Assembly: GCA_902787595.1 (NCBI GenBank)
Contig: CADAHD010000095.1
Span: forward strand, 1 to 8,037
Source of the DNA: an uncultured Lachnospiraceae bacterium
GTDB taxonomy: Bacteria; Bacillota_A; Clostridia; Lachnospirales; Lachnospiraceae
DNA: 8,037 nucleotides
Direction of reading: 5' to 3'
The notes under the pieces are model-generated. The model ran no database searches. It worked only from the letters and a program-made list of their open reading frames with translations, and was not told where the DNA came from. Both the position numbers and the translations under genes were made by a program. This document shows, piece by piece, positions 6,723-8,037 of this stretch (within the stretch, counting starts at the first letter, position 1; each line of letters opens with the position of its first letter).

Positions 6723-7373
6723 ATGGAGGGAAGACAAGAGCATCTCTTTGATTTGCTAATTGAAAGGTATCCACAATTATCAGTCTGTGGCGAGAGCATC
6801 AGACAGGCATACGACTTGATAGAAGCAGCCTACCAGAATGGCAGAAAACTTCTGGTATCTGGAAACGGCGGCTCTGCATCAGACTCAGAACATATTGTTG
6901 GTGAGTTGATGAAGGAGTTCAGGTTGAAGAGAAAAATCTATGCCAACCAGGTAGAAGAGCTGAAAAGAATCGACCAGGAAATGGGTACTGTGTTGGCAGA
7001 GAATTTACAAGGTGCCCTTCCAGCCATTTCCCTTACAGGACACTCCTCGCTCACTACTGCCTTTATGAACGACTCTTTGCCCGAACTGGTCTTCGCTCAG
7101 CAAATCAATGGTTACGGGAAACCTGGAGATATCTATCTGGGAATCTCTACGTCAGGCAACAGCAAGAATATTCTCTATGCGGCGATTACAGCCAAGGCAA
7201 GAGGACTTAAAGTGATAGGTCTTACTGGTATGCACAGAAGCCGACTGATGGACTTTGCCGATGTTTGTATTTGCGTTCCTGAGACAGAGACATATAAGGT
7301 TCAGGAACTCCATCTGCCTGTTTATCATTGTCTTTGTATGATGTTGGAAGATAAGTTCTTTGGTGGCGTATGA
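6723..7373 (+). CDS. gmhA: GmhA-type sedoheptulose-7-phosphate isomerase
   Basis: GmhA converts sedoheptulose 7-phosphate to D-glycero-D-manno-heptose 7-phosphate, the first committed step to activated heptose for LPS core, capsule or other surface glycans; it acts in the cytoplasm. The 216-residue SIS-domain protein has GNGGSASDSEH (47-57), where SGNGG binds the sugar phosphate, and STSGNSKN (142-149). The zinc/catalytic set of GmhA is conserved by spacing: His57 with Glu61 (H-x3-E), and Gln194 with His202 (Q-x7-H), paralleling H61/E65 and Q172/H180 of the Escherichia coli enzyme. A segment at about 66-100 (KRKIYANQVEEL onward) is longer than in short SIS proteins. It begins six bases after the epimerase stop and overlaps the next gene by four bases (ATGA), so it is clearly in an operon. 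No Shine-Dalgarno precedes it, as is common in Bacteroidota. Ile codons are 2 ATA, 6 ATC, 6 ATT, unlike the left-hand genes. Confidence 0.92.
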   Translation: MEGRQEHLFDLLIERYPQLSVCGESIRQAYDLIEAAYQNGRKLLVSGNGGSASDSEHIVGELMKEFRLKRKIYANQVEELKRIDQEMGTVLAENLQGALPAISLTGHSSLTTAFMNDSLPELVFAQQINGYGKPGDIYLGISTSGNSKNILYAAITAKARGLKVIGLTGMHRSRLMDFADVCICVPETETYKVQELHLPVYHCLCMMLEDKFFGGV

Positions 7374-8037
7374 AAGTAGTGATTATGGCAGGAGGGAAGG
7401 GCACACGTATTGCCAGTGTCAACAGCGAGGTGCCCAAGCCGATGATAGAAATTGGCGGAAAACCTATATTGCAATGGCAGATAGAAAATCTGAAAGCTTG
7501 TGGGCTTACAGAAATAATTCTTGTTGTTGGTTATATGGGCAAGGTCATTCAGGACTATTTCAAGGACGGTACGTCTTTTGGTGTACATATCAGCTATTTT
7601 GTAGAGTCCACTCCGTTAGGCACTGCTGGTGCACTGTTTAAGATGTCCCAACTGACAGATGATTTCCTACTGATGTGCGGGGATGTTATCCTCGACGTAG
7701 ATTTCAACCGCTTCATCGCATTCCATCATAAAAACAAAGCCTGGGCTAGTTTGATGACACATCCCAACGGGCACCCCTATGACAGTTCCCTTCTTGTCAC
7801 CAAGGTGCTTTCTCCACAGGAATTAGGTGGACTTCCTATAGATACCCATTGTGTAGTGCAGTGGATGAATAAGGAAGACGAGCGGTCTTACTATAAGAAC
7901 CGTGTCAATGCCGGCATTGAAATCATTTCTCCCGTCCTACTGCAGGAAACCATGAGAAACTATGTTCCTCGCCATCCAGAAAATCCCGATAAGATAGATC
8001 TTGACAGGGATGTCTTAAAACCTAACATCCAGAGTGG
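7370..8037 (+). CDS. Heptose-1-phosphate nucleotidyltransferase (HddC-like), 3' end beyond window
   Basis: The frame is open from ATG 7370 to the window edge: 222 complete codons and two bases, with no stop. It begins MKVVIMAGGKGTR (1-13), the nucleotide-binding signature of sugar-phosphate nucleotidyltransferases, followed by VPKPM (21-25) with the conserved Lys, the TPLGTAGAL segment and CGDVILDVD with the metal-binding Asp pattern, then RVNAGIEII. It would activate D-glycero-D-manno-heptose 1-phosphate with GTP or ATP; the choice cannot be read from the sequence. HPYDSSLL and KEDERSYYKNRVNAG resemble, from memory, Bacteroidota proteins in which this domain is fused to a C-terminal HAD phosphatase (GmhB). 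That half, if present, lies outside the window. The ATGA overlap with gmhA (7370-7373) indicates coupled translation. The symbol is left empty because hddC versus a bifunctional gmhB fusion cannot be decided here. Confidence 0.85.
   Translation, partial: MKVVIMAGGKGTRIASVNSEVPKPMIEIGGKPILQWQIENLKACGLTEIILVVGYMGKVIQDYFKDGTSFGVHISYFVESTPLGTAGALFKMSQLTDDFLLMCGDVILDVDFNRFIAFHHKNKAWASLMTHPNGHPYDSSLLVTKVLSPQELGGLPIDTHCVVQWMNKEDERSYYKNRVNAGIEIISPVLLQETMRNYVPRHPENPDKIDLDRDVLKPNIQS

Noticed and set aside
7360..7641. Forward open frame of about 93 codons overlapping the start of the nucleotidyltransferase
   Set aside because: It is in a different frame from the well-supported enzyme beginning at 7370 and its translation has no family resemblance.
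1..8037. tRNA, rRNA, CRISPR arrays, insertion sequences or riboswitches
   Set aside because: I saw no cloverleaf, no regularly spaced repeats, no transposase motif and no terminal inverted repeats; the only gap over 100 bases (4546-4655) is explained by the terminator and the mreB leader.

Overview
The window reads as two unrelated stretches of bacterial DNA joined near base 5820-5845. The left part (1 to about 5830) looks like the chromosome of a Gram-positive, Lachnospiraceae/Clostridia-like organism. It carries the housekeeping order (end of a probable mutS)-mutL-miaA-small ORF-ynbB-like PLP enzyme, then a terminator, then mreB and the first ~60 codons of mreC. Most of these genes are preceded by purine-rich Shine-Dalgarno sequences, and isoleucine is mostly written ATA (20 of 25 Ile codons in miaA). 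The right part (about 5830 to 8037) looks like a heptose-biosynthesis operon of a Gram-negative, probably Bacteroidota (Prevotella-like) organism. It holds an HldD-type epimerase lacking its N-terminus, gmhA, and the start of a heptose-1-phosphate nucleotidyltransferase. Ile codons there are mostly ATC/ATT (12 of 14 in gmhA), and no Shine-Dalgarno sequence is visible before gmhA or the transferase. Both taxonomic assignments are inferences from gene content, protein resemblance and codon use; no database search was possible.

Layout. 1-39: last 12 codons of an upstream gene. 66-2078: mutL, DNA mismatch repair endonuclease. 2078-2992: miaA, tRNA i6A37 dimethylallyltransferase, sharing one base with mutL. 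3013-3243: 76-residue charged protein of unknown function. 3259-4545: PLP-dependent lyase/aminotransferase-fold protein. 4546-4655: a strong intrinsic terminator, a possible extended -10 promoter and the mreB ribosome binding site. 4656-5651: MreB-like actin homologue. 5655-6716: one open frame made of the MreC membrane anchor followed in frame by residues ~20 to end of an HldD-like epimerase. 6723-7373: gmhA. 7370 to the window edge: nucleotidyltransferase, cut off by the window.

Function. The left genes serve mismatch repair, tRNA modification, sulfur amino-acid/PLP chemistry and cell-wall elongation. The right genes belong to one pathway: sedoheptulose-7-phosphate isomerisation (GmhA), nucleotide activation of heptose phosphate, and C6 epimerisation (HldD) for LPS or surface glycans.

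The main observation is the mreC::hldD junction. It removes the Rossmann NAD(P)-binding glycine loop of the epimerase and everything after the MreC anchor, and it falls at a KGI-S-D-V stretch that resembles both parent families. It coincides with the change in codon use and translation signals. An assembly or library chimera between two community members is the simplest explanation. A genuine fusion or transfer event is possible but less likely. I see no credible new defence, mobile or RNA-based system, and no tRNA, rRNA, CRISPR array or insertion sequence.
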